Assembly: GCA_964468725.1 (NCBI GenBank)
Contig: CAYXVU010000055.1
Span: 1 to 30,139, forward strand
Direction: 5' to 3'
From: CAYXVU01 sp964468725
GTDB taxonomy: Bacteria; Acidobacteriota; Blastocatellia; UBA7656
DNA: 30,139 nt
Below, one piece after another: positions 7,148 to 15,976 of the stretch. Numbering within the stretch: the first letter of the stretch is position 1; each line of letters begins with the position of its first letter. The notes below the pieces were generated by a model, which saw only the letters and a program-made list of their open reading frames with translations, searched no databases and was not told where the DNA came from. A program made the translations under genes and the position numbers.

Positions 7148-9499
7148 CTACTGTGCACCAGTAATGATTCGCCAGATGGTTTCCGGCTTGGCTGGCATAT
7201 CAATATGCCGCACACCGAGCGGCGAGAGCGCATCCACGATGGCATTGACCACAGCGGGCGTTGCGCCGATGGTTCCGGCTTCGCCAACGCCTTTGGCTCC
7301 AAGCGGATTGACCGGCGATGGCGTCTCGGTGCGATCCAATTCGAGGCGCGGAATCATTGCGGCTTTAGGCAAAGCGTAATCCATCAGCGTGCCGGTGAGG
7401 AGTTGACCGTTTTCGTCATAAATCACCTCTTCGTACATCGCCTGTCCGATGGATTGAACAATGCCGCCATGCACCTGACCTTCAACCAAGAGGGGGTTGA
7501 TAACCTTGCCGCAATCATCCACCGCTACATATTTCTGAAACTGAATGTCTCCGGTCTCTTTGTCAATTTCGACGACAGCAATGTGAGTGCCGAAGGGAAA
7601 GGTGAAGTTCGCCGGTTCATAAAAGTTCGTAGCTGACAGCCCCGGCTCCATGCCCGGAGGAATGGTGCGCGCCAGATGCGCAGCCAATGCGATTTCCTGA
7701 ATGGTCAGACTCGTCGGCGGAGCCTCTTGTGTTCCGCCCTCGCCGGTTGCTGCCATTGCCGCCTCGGTCGTGAATTTTCCTTCTTTGAAAGCGACTGCCG
7801 AAGCGTCCACTCCCATCATGTGCGCGGCGATCTTTGTCGCCTTCTCCTTCAACGACTGGGTTGCGTTGAAGACCGCTGTACCGCCAACGGCCAATCCACG
7901 AGAACCGAACGTGCCAATGCCGTATTGCACAATCGAAGTGTCGCCATGAATGACCGTCACATCTTCGAGTTGAATCCCTAGCTCTTCGGCAACAATCTGC
8001 GCGAAGGCGGTCTCTTCGCCCTGCCCGTGCGGCGATACGCCGGTCAAGACCGTCGCTTTGCACGTCGGTTCGATTCTCACCGTTGCGCTCTCCCATCCGC
8101 CTGCGGGCATTGCTTGAGACGGGCCGAGCGCGCAAATCTCCACATAGGTCGAAACGCCGATGCCGACCAACCGACCTTGCTCGCGCGCCTTCTTTTGCTC
8201 GGCGCGCAGGTGCTGATAGTCGGCATTCTTCAACGCTTTATCGAGAGCGATTTCGTAATCGCCGCTGTCATAAAACAGCCCGGTTGCGGTCTTGAACGGA
8301 AACTCATCCGGTTTGGGGAAATTCTTACGCCGCACGTCAACCGTGTCCATACCGAGTTCAGCCGCTACTAAATCGAGCGCCCGTTCAATGACATACGTCG
8401 CTTCAGGTCGCCCCGCGCCACGATAGGCATCAGTCGCCATCTTATTGGTGAAGCAAGCGGTCACATTCATCTGAATGGCAGGGATTTTGTAGCACCCCGA
8501 AAGCATCAAGCCGGTTAGCGTCGGAATCGCCGGGGTGAGCAACTGATGATACGCACCCATATCGGCAATGACGTTGTATCGCAGTCCGGTAATCGTCCCA
8601 TCGTCTTTACAACCGATTTCAACCGTACCAACTTGGCCGCGCCCGTGAATGGTCGCCTGCATGTTTTCGCGTCGTGTCTCAATCCATTTGACCGGTTTCG
8701 CAAGCTGCATGCTAATCCAACCGAGCAGAGCCTCTTCGGCATAGACATTGAGCTTCGATCCGAACCCGCCGCCGACTTCCGGCGCAATGACGCGCAATCT
8801 GTTTTCGGGTATGCCGATCATCAGGGCAACTTGCGTCCGCATGAGATGGGGAATCTGAGTTGACGACCAAAGGGTGAGTTCCTCTTCACCGGGCAAGTAA
8901 CGCGCCAGTACGCCGCGCGGCTCCATCGCGATGGGGGCAAGACGTTGATTGACGAGGCGCTGTTTAATAACGCGGTCTGCCGAAGCGAGCGCTGCTTCGA
9001 TATCGCCTTCACCGGCAGTGAGGCGATAGGCGATGTTATCGCCATACTCTTCATAGATGACTGCGCCGCCACTGGCCGCCGCTTCGACATCAACGACCGG
9101 GGTGAGTTCTTCGTAGTCCACCATAATCAAATCAACAGCGTCGCGCGCCGCGTAGCGGTCAGTCGCAACAACCGCCGCAATCGGTTGACCGACGAACACC
9201 ACTTTATCGTTAGCCAGTACGCGAAAGTCGGGAACTCGCAAATCCGGCAAGGCTCCGGCGGTCGGAACCGCGCCGATTTTGCCTGCCACATCCGCTCCCG
9301 TATAGACCGCGACCACGCCCGGCGCGTTGCGAGCTTCGCTGGTATCAATGCCGTTTAGGCGCGCGTGTGCATACATCGAACGCAGGAAGGCGACATAGAG
9401 CGTATCGGGCAATTTAATATCGTCAACATAGTGCGCAAGACCTTTGATGAGTCGCGGGTCTTCCGTGCGTTTGATCTTCTCTCCGACATATTTGGCCAT
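7148..9499 (-). CDS. coxL: Molybdopterin-binding large subunit, form II CO-dehydrogenase-like
   Basis: This is a 783-residue molybdenum hydroxylase large subunit. GGGFGSK (about residues 243-249) and the active-site loop AYRGAGR (about 358-364) are present. The C-terminal GAKGVGEAGTIGATP holds the conserved active-site Glu. AYRGAGR is the form II signature; the genuine CO-oxidising form I loop is AY-x-CSFR with a Cys ligand for copper, which is absent here. Form II enzymes probably oxidise other small substrates, and CO oxidation is doubtful. Cytoplasmic or membrane-associated heterotrimer (LMS)2 with CoxM and CoxS is expected. AAGGAGG stands 4 bases before the ATG, a strong ribosome-binding site. 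The order S-L-M-G differs from the coxMSL order of form I operons. Confidence 0.93.
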   Translation of the reverse strand: MAKYVGEKIKRTEDPRLIKGLAHYVDDIKLPDTLYVAFLRSMYAHARLNGIDTSEARNAPGVVAVYTGADVAGKIGAVPTAGALPDLRVPDFRVLANDKVVFVGQPIAAVVATDRYAARDAVDLIMVDYEELTPVVDVEAAASGGAVIYEEYGDNIAYRLTAGEGDIEAALASADRVIKQRLVNQRLAPIAMEPRGVLARYLPGEEELTLWSSTQIPHLMRTQVALMIGIPENRLRVIAPEVGGGFGSKLNVYAEEALLGWISMQLAKPVKWIETRRENMQATIHGRGQVGTVEIGCKDDGTITGLRYNVIADMGAYHQLLTPAIPTLTGLMLSGCYKIPAIQMNVTACFTNKMATDAYRGAGRPEATYVIERALDLVAAELGMDTVDVRRKNFPKPDEFPFKTATGLFYDSGDYEIALDKALKNADYQHLRAEQKKAREQGRLVGIGVSTYVEICALGPSQAMPAGGWESATVRIEPTCKATVLTGVSPHGQGEETAFAQIVAEELGIQLEDVTVIHGDTSIVQYGIGTFGSRGLAVGGTAVFNATQSLKEKATKIAAHMMGVDASAVAFKEGKFTTEAAMAATGEGGTQEAPPTSLTIQEIALAAHLARTIPPGMEPGLSATNFYEPANFTFPFGTHIAVVEIDKETGDIQFQKYVAVDDCGKVINPLLVEGQVHGGIVQSIGQAMYEEVIYDENGQLLTGTLMDYALPKAAMIPRLELDRTETPSPVNPLGAKGVGEAGTIGATPAVVNAIVDALSPLGVRHIDMPAKPETIWRIITGAQ

Positions 9500-9583
9500 A
9501 ATTCCTCCTTGAACCGACGGGCGACGAACGCCTCTTGCTTGCGCTTTCGTCCTAAGCTCAGCAGTTGGCGGGTCGGGGCAACG

Positions 9584-10066
9584 TTAATCACCGCTGGCGG
9601 CTTGTGACTTTTTGGCGGCGTACTGAACGGCATCAACAATGTTTTGGTAGCCTGTGCAGCGGCAAAGATTGCCTTCCAATCCCTGACGAATATCGGCATC
9701 ACTTGGGCTGGCGTTGCGGTCGAGAAGCTGAGCCGCCGCGATGATCATACCCGGCGTGCAATAGCCACACTGCAAACCATGTTGTTGCCAAAAGCCTTCT
9801 TGCACGGGATGCAACTGGCCGTTTGCGGCCAGCCCTTCGATGGTGGTTATGTTTGCACCATTCGCTTGTACCGTCAGCAGGGTGCAGGATTTGACCGCTT
9901 GCCCATCGAGCAGCACCGTACAAGCTCCGCAGATTGAGGTCTCGCAACCAACGTGCGTGCCCGTCAGATTGAGAACATCGCGCAGGTAATGAACGAGCAA
10001 CAAACGCGGCTCGACTTCGCTCTGTTGTGGCGTACCGTTCACCGTAATGTTGACTGTCTTTTTCAT
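9584..10066 (-). CDS. coxS: [2Fe-2S] small subunit of the CO-dehydrogenase-like hydroxylase
   Basis: This is a 160-residue iron-sulfur subunit with two [2Fe-2S] clusters. The plant-ferredoxin-type site is C41, C46, C49 and C61 (GCETSICGACTVLLDG...SC). The C-terminal four-helix site is C100, C103, C135 and C137 (CGYCTPG and NLCRCTGY). All eight ligands are present. It wires the Mo centre to FAD. A GTG at 10075 could extend it by three codons, but that codon overlaps the ribosome-binding site. GAGG lies 8 bases before the ATG at 10066, so I start there. It is the first gene of the cox cluster, behind a leader of more than 200 bases. Confidence 0.93.
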   Translation of the reverse strand: MKKTVNITVNGTPQQSEVEPRLLLVHYLRDVLNLTGTHVGCETSICGACTVLLDGQAVKSCTLLTVQANGANITTIEGLAANGQLHPVQEGFWQQHGLQCGYCTPGMIIAAAQLLDRNASPSDADIRQGLEGNLCRCTGYQNIVDAVQYAAKKSQAASGD

Positions 10067-10306
10067 GAGTGTCACCTCGTTGGCTTCTCAACCTCGGCCA
10101 CCGATCAAGGCATCGAATCGGGTCGCCGAAGTCTTGTAAACGAAAGACCGTGAGCGCGTTGGGCGCGCTGCGCCTGTCAAACCGGTCACCTTTGACGTGT
10201 TTGTCAACGCGAATGAAACGCAGAATGATTGCTGTTGATGCGTACCAAACGGGCTGCTTTTTCGCGCCACAGATTGCTCCAGTAAATCCCGTTGATACTG
10301 TTGAGC

Positions 10307-10336
10307 CTTATATCATCGCTGTCCGCATACGCGCAA
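10307..10336 (-). promoter_or_regulatory. Possible cox operon promoter
   Basis: On the minus strand TTGCGC (10331-10336), an 18-base spacer and TATAAG (10307-10312) sit immediately after the VWA terminator. The -10 matches 5 of 6 sigma-70 bases and the -35 is poor. The position is sensible, but it implies a leader of roughly 230 bases. Confidence 0.35.
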
Positions 10337-10343
10337 CTCTATG

Positions 10344-10378
10344 AGAAAAATCGGAACCGCCTGTGATAACCGGCGGTT
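10344..10378 (-). terminator. Rho-independent terminator after the VWA gene
   Basis: On the minus strand AACCGCC, a 10-base loop and GGCGGTT form a perfect 7-bp stem (10355-10378), followed by CCGATTTTTC. It lies about 65 bases after the stop of the VWA gene and just before the cox leader, so it should insulate the two units. Confidence 0.8.
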
Positions 10379-10441
10379 GAACATTTTGCTCAACTACCTT
10401 GCTATCGCAGACGGTTCTGAGGCCACAGAAGAAGTAGAATC

Positions 10442-12721
10442 TTACTTCGCGTAATAGCCCCGACGCGTGCGTACGGCAACATCGCCGCGCTTCACTTTGA
10501 CCTGCACGCGGCGATAGGTACCATCGCGTTCAGGGTTTTTCGGGTAATACCCAACGCTGTAGATCGTTCGCAATGCCGCGGCGACTTGTTTATAAACGCC
10601 TGACAGGTCGCTCGCCTGTTGCGCTTCGAATTTCTGCCCCCCAGTCAGTTCGGCTAAGCGCTCAAGCTGCACGCGGGCTACGGCATAGGCTTCGGCTTTG
10701 CTATACCCGACGTTGAATACTTCGTCGTATTCGGTATCCAGATAGATGGGGAAGACCAACGCATCGGCTTCTTCAAACTTCGCGGCCAATTGATCGTAGG
10801 AGACACGCGTCGGAGCAGGGTCATAGCGATCCAACGAACTATCAACGCCATCGGTCATCACGACAATGGCGTTTCGTTGTCCGCGAGTGCCGCGCAAGGT
10901 ATCGACCAGGCTAAACCACATCGCTTCATAAAACGCCGTGCCGCCATCCGAGCGTTCAATTGCTTTGACGCGCTTTTTCAGCACGTCATGATTGTTGGTC
11001 AACTGAGAGATGACGCGGACTTGATCGGTAAAGGTTACAACCGCGACTTTATCCTGTGAACTCACAGCATCAATGAACCGCAGAGCCGCAGACTTTACGA
11101 CATCAATTTTATCCTTGATCGAACCCGATAGATCGAGCACCAATACAAGATTGAACGGCGCATTGGTCGGCGCGAAAAATTCGACTTCTTGCGCCTCGCC
11201 ATTTTCATAGACTTCAAAATCTTCCTTCTTCAAATTCGCAACCGATGAACCAGATCGTAACATAGCGCTGACATTCAGATTCACCAATGCCGTGTTCAAC
11301 GTGATGGTGTCATCTTCTTCGCCATCGGCGTTCTTCTTGGGCTCAGCAGATGGTTCCGCGCTTGGCTCAGCGTCCCGGTTGCGATGCAAAACCGGAGGGG
11401 CTGTCGGTCGCGGAGCGTTTGTTGAGCTGCCGTATTGAGTGTCTCGACCATCGCGCGGCGAGCGGCTGTCGGGATAAATGGACTGATCGTCTTGAGCGGA
11501 TTGCTGACGGCTGTTGCCATAACCGCGTGACGGAGCCGGATTCTGCTGGTTCTGCGATTGATCAGGATTTTGATAACGGGTGTCATCAGCGTACACCGAC
11601 GGGTTTTGCGCGCGCGTTCCGCCAGATGGCGGATAAGCAGGGATGATGCGAACACTCAATCCGGCGGAACCAACTGATTCCTCTTGTTGTTTGCGTTCGC
11701 GTGAAAGCGGCCCGGATTTGGCGGTCGTCGAATTGTCGCTGTCGCGCCCTGCACCGCCGATGTTAATTCCGCCATTCCCGGCTGGCGGAGCGGGCGCTGG
11801 CGGATAACCGGCAGAGGGTTGCGAATTGGTTTGCGGCGCACGCACATAAGGCGAATTGGCGATACTGTTTGAATCTTCTTCATCCCCGGCTGAACGAGCG
11901 CCGCGTGACATTGCATCATCGCGGTTGGTTTGCGATGGGCGAGGAGAGGAGCCGGGTTGGCGATCAAAAGGCGCTGAGTCATTCCCTTGATTGACGGCTT
12001 GCGAGTTAGCAGGATCACTCGGTGAAGATACGGAGGCAACGGCGTTCACCAGATTGGCAGCCGGAAGCAGCGAGATATTACCGCTTTGAGAATTGACAAA
12101 AACCTCGTTTGCTCCGCCACCGAGTTGCCCTTGCAAACTACGAGTCCCATCACGTTGCGAAATAACCAGCGGCACGGAGGATTTGACAAGACCACGCGCT
12201 GACCGCATGGCTACCCGCGCATTATCATTCCCTGGCATCTTGTAGGTCACGTTGCCGCTCGTCGTTTCAACGACTGATGACGCGAGCGAGCCACTAACTT
12301 CAACCGGCCAACTGCCGCCCATAATTTGAAGATGCGTGAAACGCGGCACATAGACCATAAGGTTGAGCCGTGCAGGCTGAGCCGACTCTTTGCATTCGAT
12401 CAACACCGTATTTTGCGCGGACATGAGCGCGAGTTCAGAGGGTTGAATGGCGCTATTTTGTTTGGCGACCTTTTCGGCCACAATCCTCACTGTCCGACTG
12501 TCCCAAACTTCAACCGTTGTGCTGCCGCGCGCGTTTTCAATTCGCACTTCGCCGTTCGGCCTGAGCGGAAAGGATTCGACGCGTAATGACGAACCTTGCG
12601 CTTGCAGGGTAACAGCCGGAATCAATGCCGTGAAAGCGAAAATGAGGCTCAGCGACAGACTGAACCACCGGCCTAGGTTTTTCATGATATTTTGTCGAAG
12701 CATGGGAGCACTCGTTTTCAT
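10442..12721 (-). CDS. Secreted VWA-domain protein (VWFA-related, acidobacterial type)
   Basis: This is a 759-residue exported protein with a long N-terminal signal (residues about 1-42, core SLSLSLIFAFTALIPAV, end LQAQG). Residues about 45-220 look like a DUF4097-type beta-repeat adhesin region (GEVRIENARGSTTVEVWD). About 225-480 is Pro/Gln/Ser/Asn-rich and surely disordered. A VWA domain follows with a full MIDAS: DLSGS at 530-534, Thr595 in GGTAFYEA and Asp624 in MTDG. The C-terminus (VGYYPKNPERDGTYRRVQVKVKR...TRRGYY) matches the ending of 'VWFA-related' proteins common in Acidobacteria. Metal-dependent adhesion or protein binding outside the cytoplasmic membrane is likely; the ligand is unknown. 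GGAGG lies 5 bases before the ATG at 12721. Confidence 0.88.
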   Translation of the reverse strand: MKTSAPMLRQNIMKNLGRWFSLSLSLIFAFTALIPAVTLQAQGSSLRVESFPLRPNGEVRIENARGSTTVEVWDSRTVRIVAEKVAKQNSAIQPSELALMSAQNTVLIECKESAQPARLNLMVYVPRFTHLQIMGGSWPVEVSGSLASSVVETTSGNVTYKMPGNDNARVAMRSARGLVKSSVPLVISQRDGTRSLQGQLGGGANEVFVNSQSGNISLLPAANLVNAVASVSSPSDPANSQAVNQGNDSAPFDRQPGSSPRPSQTNRDDAMSRGARSAGDEEDSNSIANSPYVRAPQTNSQPSAGYPPAPAPPAGNGGINIGGAGRDSDNSTTAKSGPLSRERKQQEESVGSAGLSVRIIPAYPPSGGTRAQNPSVYADDTRYQNPDQSQNQQNPAPSRGYGNSRQQSAQDDQSIYPDSRSPRDGRDTQYGSSTNAPRPTAPPVLHRNRDAEPSAEPSAEPKKNADGEEDDTITLNTALVNLNVSAMLRSGSSVANLKKEDFEVYENGEAQEVEFFAPTNAPFNLVLVLDLSGSIKDKIDVVKSAALRFIDAVSSQDKVAVVTFTDQVRVISQLTNNHDVLKKRVKAIERSDGGTAFYEAMWFSLVDTLRGTRGQRNAIVVMTDGVDSSLDRYDPAPTRVSYDQLAAKFEEADALVFPIYLDTEYDEVFNVGYSKAEAYAVARVQLERLAELTGGQKFEAQQASDLSGVYKQVAAALRTIYSVGYYPKNPERDGTYRRVQVKVKRGDVAVRTRRGYYAK

Positions 12722-12808
12722 ACTGACCTCCGCTTTGAAATCCGCGAGATGTTACGTCGTTGGCATTCGCCAAAACGAAACCGACGACAACGATCAGACA
12801 ATGATGGA

Positions 12809-12837
12809 ATTTTCATACAGCCACGAATGAGCGTCAA
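12809..12837 (-). promoter_or_regulatory. Possible promoter of the VWA gene
   Basis: On the minus strand TTGACG (12832-12837), a 17-base spacer and GAAAAT (12809-12814) lie about 90 bases before the start codon. The -35 is good and the -10 is weak (4 of 6). Nothing else in the 261-base gap between pabB and this gene looks better. Confidence 0.3.
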
Positions 12838-12982
12838 ACGCAGGTCATGTGCCCTATTCAGGGAAACCGGCGAAGCGGGCGACCCATGAACTAAAAAGAG
12901 AGAAAACCGAGGAAGAATGATGGATCAAGGAAGAAAAATAGCAGCGATTTGAACGACTCTTGTCATAACTCGTCCGCTAATC

Positions 12983-14740
12983 CTACTTTTTGTCTATGAG
13001 AGCAATGGGCTGCTGTTTGCGAACTGAGTTGATGAGATAAAGACGAGAGGCAGTCTGGAGTTCCGCGATGGGGATGACGCGCTCCTTGATCTGCCCTTGT
13101 TCCAACCTCCATTGGCGATAGACGCCCGCGAGCAAGCCGCAATGAATTGGCGGCGTAAAGAGATCGCCATCCAGTTCGACAACAAGGTTGGCAAAACAGG
13201 ATTCCGTGGCTTCGCCGCGCTCGTTCCACAAAATCACGTCATCACAGTCAGCGTGTTCAGCAAGAATCGTTTTGTACACCTCTCGATAGGTAGTCTTGTG
13301 ATAGAGAAACCGATCCGACGAATCAATTGCACGTTTTGCCAGACAGACTTTCGGCGCTGGCAAGAGAGAAATATCTCCTTGCCAATTGGTTTCGCAACTA
13401 ACGCGCCCTTCTTCATCCATTGTTAGTCGAACGCGGCTTGGCGAATTCAAGCCAGCAACAAACCGATCAAGTCGTTCACGAATCGAATCTTCAGGCATTC
13501 TAAAATCGAAATAGTTGGCCGACCTTCGCAGTCGCGCTAAATGCAGATCGAGCAAAAAGAAGCCCTCCGCAGGCGTCCACAACATGGTTTCGAGCAAGCA
13601 AAATTCAGGTGGCTGGCGATTGAGGACGGCTGTCTTCGTTCGGCATTCGTCAAACTCAACCTGTGTATCCGAGTCCCAAACAATGCCGGAACCGACTCCA
13701 TACTCAGCTTCGTTATTCTTCTTATCTATCAAAACGGTACGAATCGCTACATTGAATTGTGCGCGACGGTCCGGCGCGAAGAACCCGATTGCGCCGGTGT
13801 AGAGCTTACGCGGAGAGGATTCGAGGGTTTCAATAAGCGACATGGTGCTGGCTTTCGGCGCGCCGGTTATCGAAGCCGGAGGAAAGAGCGCGCGCATCAA
13901 TTCGCAGAGTCCAGCTTGCGTTCGCGCCTGCACAGTCGAGGTCATCTGCCAAAGAGTGAAGTACTTTTCTACTTCGAATAATTGCGGGACCGTTACGCTG
14001 CCGACCTCTGCAATGCGCCCCAAATCATTCCGCACCATATCAACGATCATCAAATTTTCCGCACGATTCTTTTCGGAATGCTTCAGCCACTCGGCTTGCA
14101 GCGAATCCTCTTCACAAGTGCGCCCGCGCGCGGCTGTCCCCTTCATCGGCTTGCAGATGAGAGTCTCTCCCTCAAGCTGAAAGAAGAGTTCGGGCGAAGC
14201 AGAACAGATTGCCCACTCTTCGGTTTCAAGAAAGGCCGCGTAGGTTGCCGGTCGCAGGCGATTCAAGCGAAGAAAATACTGCCAAGCATCGGCATTGAAC
14301 GATGCCCGAAGGCGAAATGTGAAGTTGGTTTGATAGGTATCCCCAGCGGCAATCGCTTCTTTGATCCGCGAGAGCGCTTCTTCGTATTCATTTTCAGCAA
14401 GCGTAGCCTGCCAATCCAATTGCAGCGTTGGTTCTTGATGGGGGAAAAGGGAGATGCTCGTTACCTGTGGGGATGCGTAAATGCCAAACCAAAGAAGGGG
14501 AAAAGTCAGACAGGGTTTGGTTATCAACGCTCTATCAAAAGCACTGGCTGCTTCATAAGCCAACCATCCGGCGGCATGCTTTTTCTGCTCAACCACGCAC
14601 GCCTCGACCCGACGAAGGGCGGGCAAGACTTCCTCCGGCGTGCGGGCGACAATAATCTCTAGCGGGTTGCGAAAGATCAGCCAACGTCCGCTCTGGCTGT
14701 CGCGGATGACCGGTTCATGAAACTGCGGCGGCGAACTCAT
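12983..14740 (-). CDS. pabB: Fused aminodeoxychorismate synthase component I / 4-amino-4-deoxychorismate lyase (PabB-PabC)
   Basis: This 585-residue fusion makes p-aminobenzoate for folate. Residues 1-375 are the chorismate-binding domain: KPMKGTAARG at about 197-206 (PabB-type K-G-T motif), IVDMVRNDLGRI at 232-243, GAPKAST at 293-299 and GVGSGIVWDSD near 348. Residues 380-585 are a class IV aminotransferase fold acting as the lyase. The PLP-binding lysine is probably K482 in LYHKTTYREVY, and NERGEATESCFANLVV and the CGLLAGVYR segment follow. The fusion is a known architecture. The glutaminase partner PabA is not in this window. The ribosome-binding site is weak (GAGG only 2 bases before ATG). 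It follows DUF1501 by 19 bases and is probably co-transcribed with it. Confidence 0.93.
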   Translation of the reverse strand: MSSPPQFHEPVIRDSQSGRWLIFRNPLEIIVARTPEEVLPALRRVEACVVEQKKHAAGWLAYEAASAFDRALITKPCLTFPLLWFGIYASPQVTSISLFPHQEPTLQLDWQATLAENEYEEALSRIKEAIAAGDTYQTNFTFRLRASFNADAWQYFLRLNRLRPATYAAFLETEEWAICSASPELFFQLEGETLICKPMKGTAARGRTCEEDSLQAEWLKHSEKNRAENLMIVDMVRNDLGRIAEVGSVTVPQLFEVEKYFTLWQMTSTVQARTQAGLCELMRALFPPASITGAPKASTMSLIETLESSPRKLYTGAIGFFAPDRRAQFNVAIRTVLIDKKNNEAEYGVGSGIVWDSDTQVEFDECRTKTAVLNRQPPEFCLLETMLWTPAEGFFLLDLHLARLRRSANYFDFRMPEDSIRERLDRFVAGLNSPSRVRLTMDEEGRVSCETNWQGDISLLPAPKVCLAKRAIDSSDRFLYHKTTYREVYKTILAEHADCDDVILWNERGEATESCFANLVVELDGDLFTPPIHCGLLAGVYRQWRLEQGQIKERVIPIAELQTASRLYLINSVRKQQPIALIDKK

Positions 14741-14759
14741 CGCCTCGAATCATAACCAA

Positions 14760-15974
14760 TCAATTGAGCGAGTGGCAAAAACCGATGCTTTGTGGCTGAA
14801 AACCGGGAAAGACTGTTTGCATATCTTTTACACCAAAACGCGCGGATAAGACCTCCGCAAGCACAGAGCGATAATCAATTTTGACGGATAAGCCGCTCGG
14901 GCCAAGCGTGCCGCTCGTCTCTTCCGCAAGCCCCGGCCATTGGCCATGGATTTTACCGCCTTTGATCCCCTCACCAATCACGAGCATGGCAAAGCCGCGC
15001 CCATGATCGGTTCCCAACGAACCGTTTTCATAGATTCGTCTACCAAATTCCGTCATTACGAGGGTCACGACGCGATTGCGATGCTCGCCTAAATCCGCAT
15101 CGAAGGCTGCCAGTCCGCCAGCGAGATGGTCAATGCTCTCTGCTTGCAAACCATCTGTCGTTCCCTGAAAGAAATGGGTGTCCCATCCGCCGAGATCAAG
15201 GCAAGCAGCTTCGATTCCGACCTCCGCTTTGACGAGTCGAGCAATCTCGCACAGCCCTTTGGCAAAATCATGTGGCGGATACTCGAAAGTCCCTTCATGG
15301 CTTGCACTGTGTAAGCTTTCAACGCGAGCCAGCAATTGCAGCGTCGTCCTTCCGGGCTGACCGAGCATTCCCATCTCTGCTTGATAGAGTTGTGCCAGTG
15401 TCTCGCTCACCGCTTGAATCTTATGGGGGGGCGTTTTGATTCGCACCTCATCGAGCGAGGAGAAGGCAGTGGCGGTCGGCGCGCTGCGTAGTGATTCAGG
15501 AAGGGTTGCTCCGATGGCAACGGCTGAAAGCGGGGTCGCCCCAGTTGTCAAACGGGTGCGCAGATAGCGCCCTACCCAACCGCCGCCGAGCGTCTTTCCA
15601 TACGCTTCGCCGTGTTCAATTTGGTCTTGCGCCTCAAAGTGTGAGCCGGTGCTGTTGTCCGAACCGACCGCCTGGATAATGGCCAACCGTCCGCTGTCAA
15701 ACAAAGAATAGATCGGTCTGAGTTTTGGGTGAAGACCATAGAAATCATCAAGTCGCACAGCCGCATCGGCGCTATTGGCAGTCGGGGGCTTGATGGCGAG
15801 GTTGGGGCGTAAGCGATAGTACTGTTCGTCGCCATAGGGCACAATCAGGTTCAGCGTATCGGCTCCTCCGCGTAAGAAAATGCAAACCAGGGTCTTTCCT
15901 GCACTGTGCGAGTGCCCTTCCTCAGCGCGAAAGAGCAACTGTCGAATGAATGCGCGTCTGCTTGCTTTTCTCAT
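14760..15974 (-). CDS. DUF1501 domain protein, Tat-exported
   Basis: This is a DUF1501 protein of about 404 residues, distantly related to sulfatases and alkaline phosphatases. The N-terminus carries a twin-arginine motif (ASRRAFIRQ), followed by the family start KTLVCIFLRGGADTLNLIVPYGDEQYYRLRP. TEFGRRIYENGSLGTDHGRG near the C-terminus and DHLAGGLAAFDADLGEHR are also typical. An upstream GTG at 15983 is in frame, but AGAGG sits 8 bases before the ATG at 15974, which I prefer. The gene starts 2 bases after the DUF1800 stop. The two families almost always pair, and the function of the pair is not established; a periplasmic role is inferred from the Tat signal. Confidence 0.92.
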   Translation of the reverse strand: MRKASRRAFIRQLLFRAEEGHSHSAGKTLVCIFLRGGADTLNLIVPYGDEQYYRLRPNLAIKPPTANSADAAVRLDDFYGLHPKLRPIYSLFDSGRLAIIQAVGSDNSTGSHFEAQDQIEHGEAYGKTLGGGWVGRYLRTRLTTGATPLSAVAIGATLPESLRSAPTATAFSSLDEVRIKTPPHKIQAVSETLAQLYQAEMGMLGQPGRTTLQLLARVESLHSASHEGTFEYPPHDFAKGLCEIARLVKAEVGIEAACLDLGGWDTHFFQGTTDGLQAESIDHLAGGLAAFDADLGEHRNRVVTLVMTEFGRRIYENGSLGTDHGRGFAMLVIGEGIKGGKIHGQWPGLAEETSGTLGPSGLSVKIDYRSVLAEVLSARFGVKDMQTVFPGFQPQSIGFCHSLN

Positions 15975-15976
15975 GT

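Larger units (their letters stand above)
10067..10441. other. Intergenic region: cox leader and VWA-gene terminator
   Basis: This 375-base stretch separates the VWA gene from coxS, both on the minus strand. Read on the minus strand it holds, in order, the VWA terminator, a possible cox promoter, and then a leader of more than 200 bases. The leader contains a GC-rich hairpin (AGCGCG/CGCGCT, 10153-10169) and two TTGACA hexamers without convincing -10 partners. I see no credible small gene. Confidence 0.6.
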
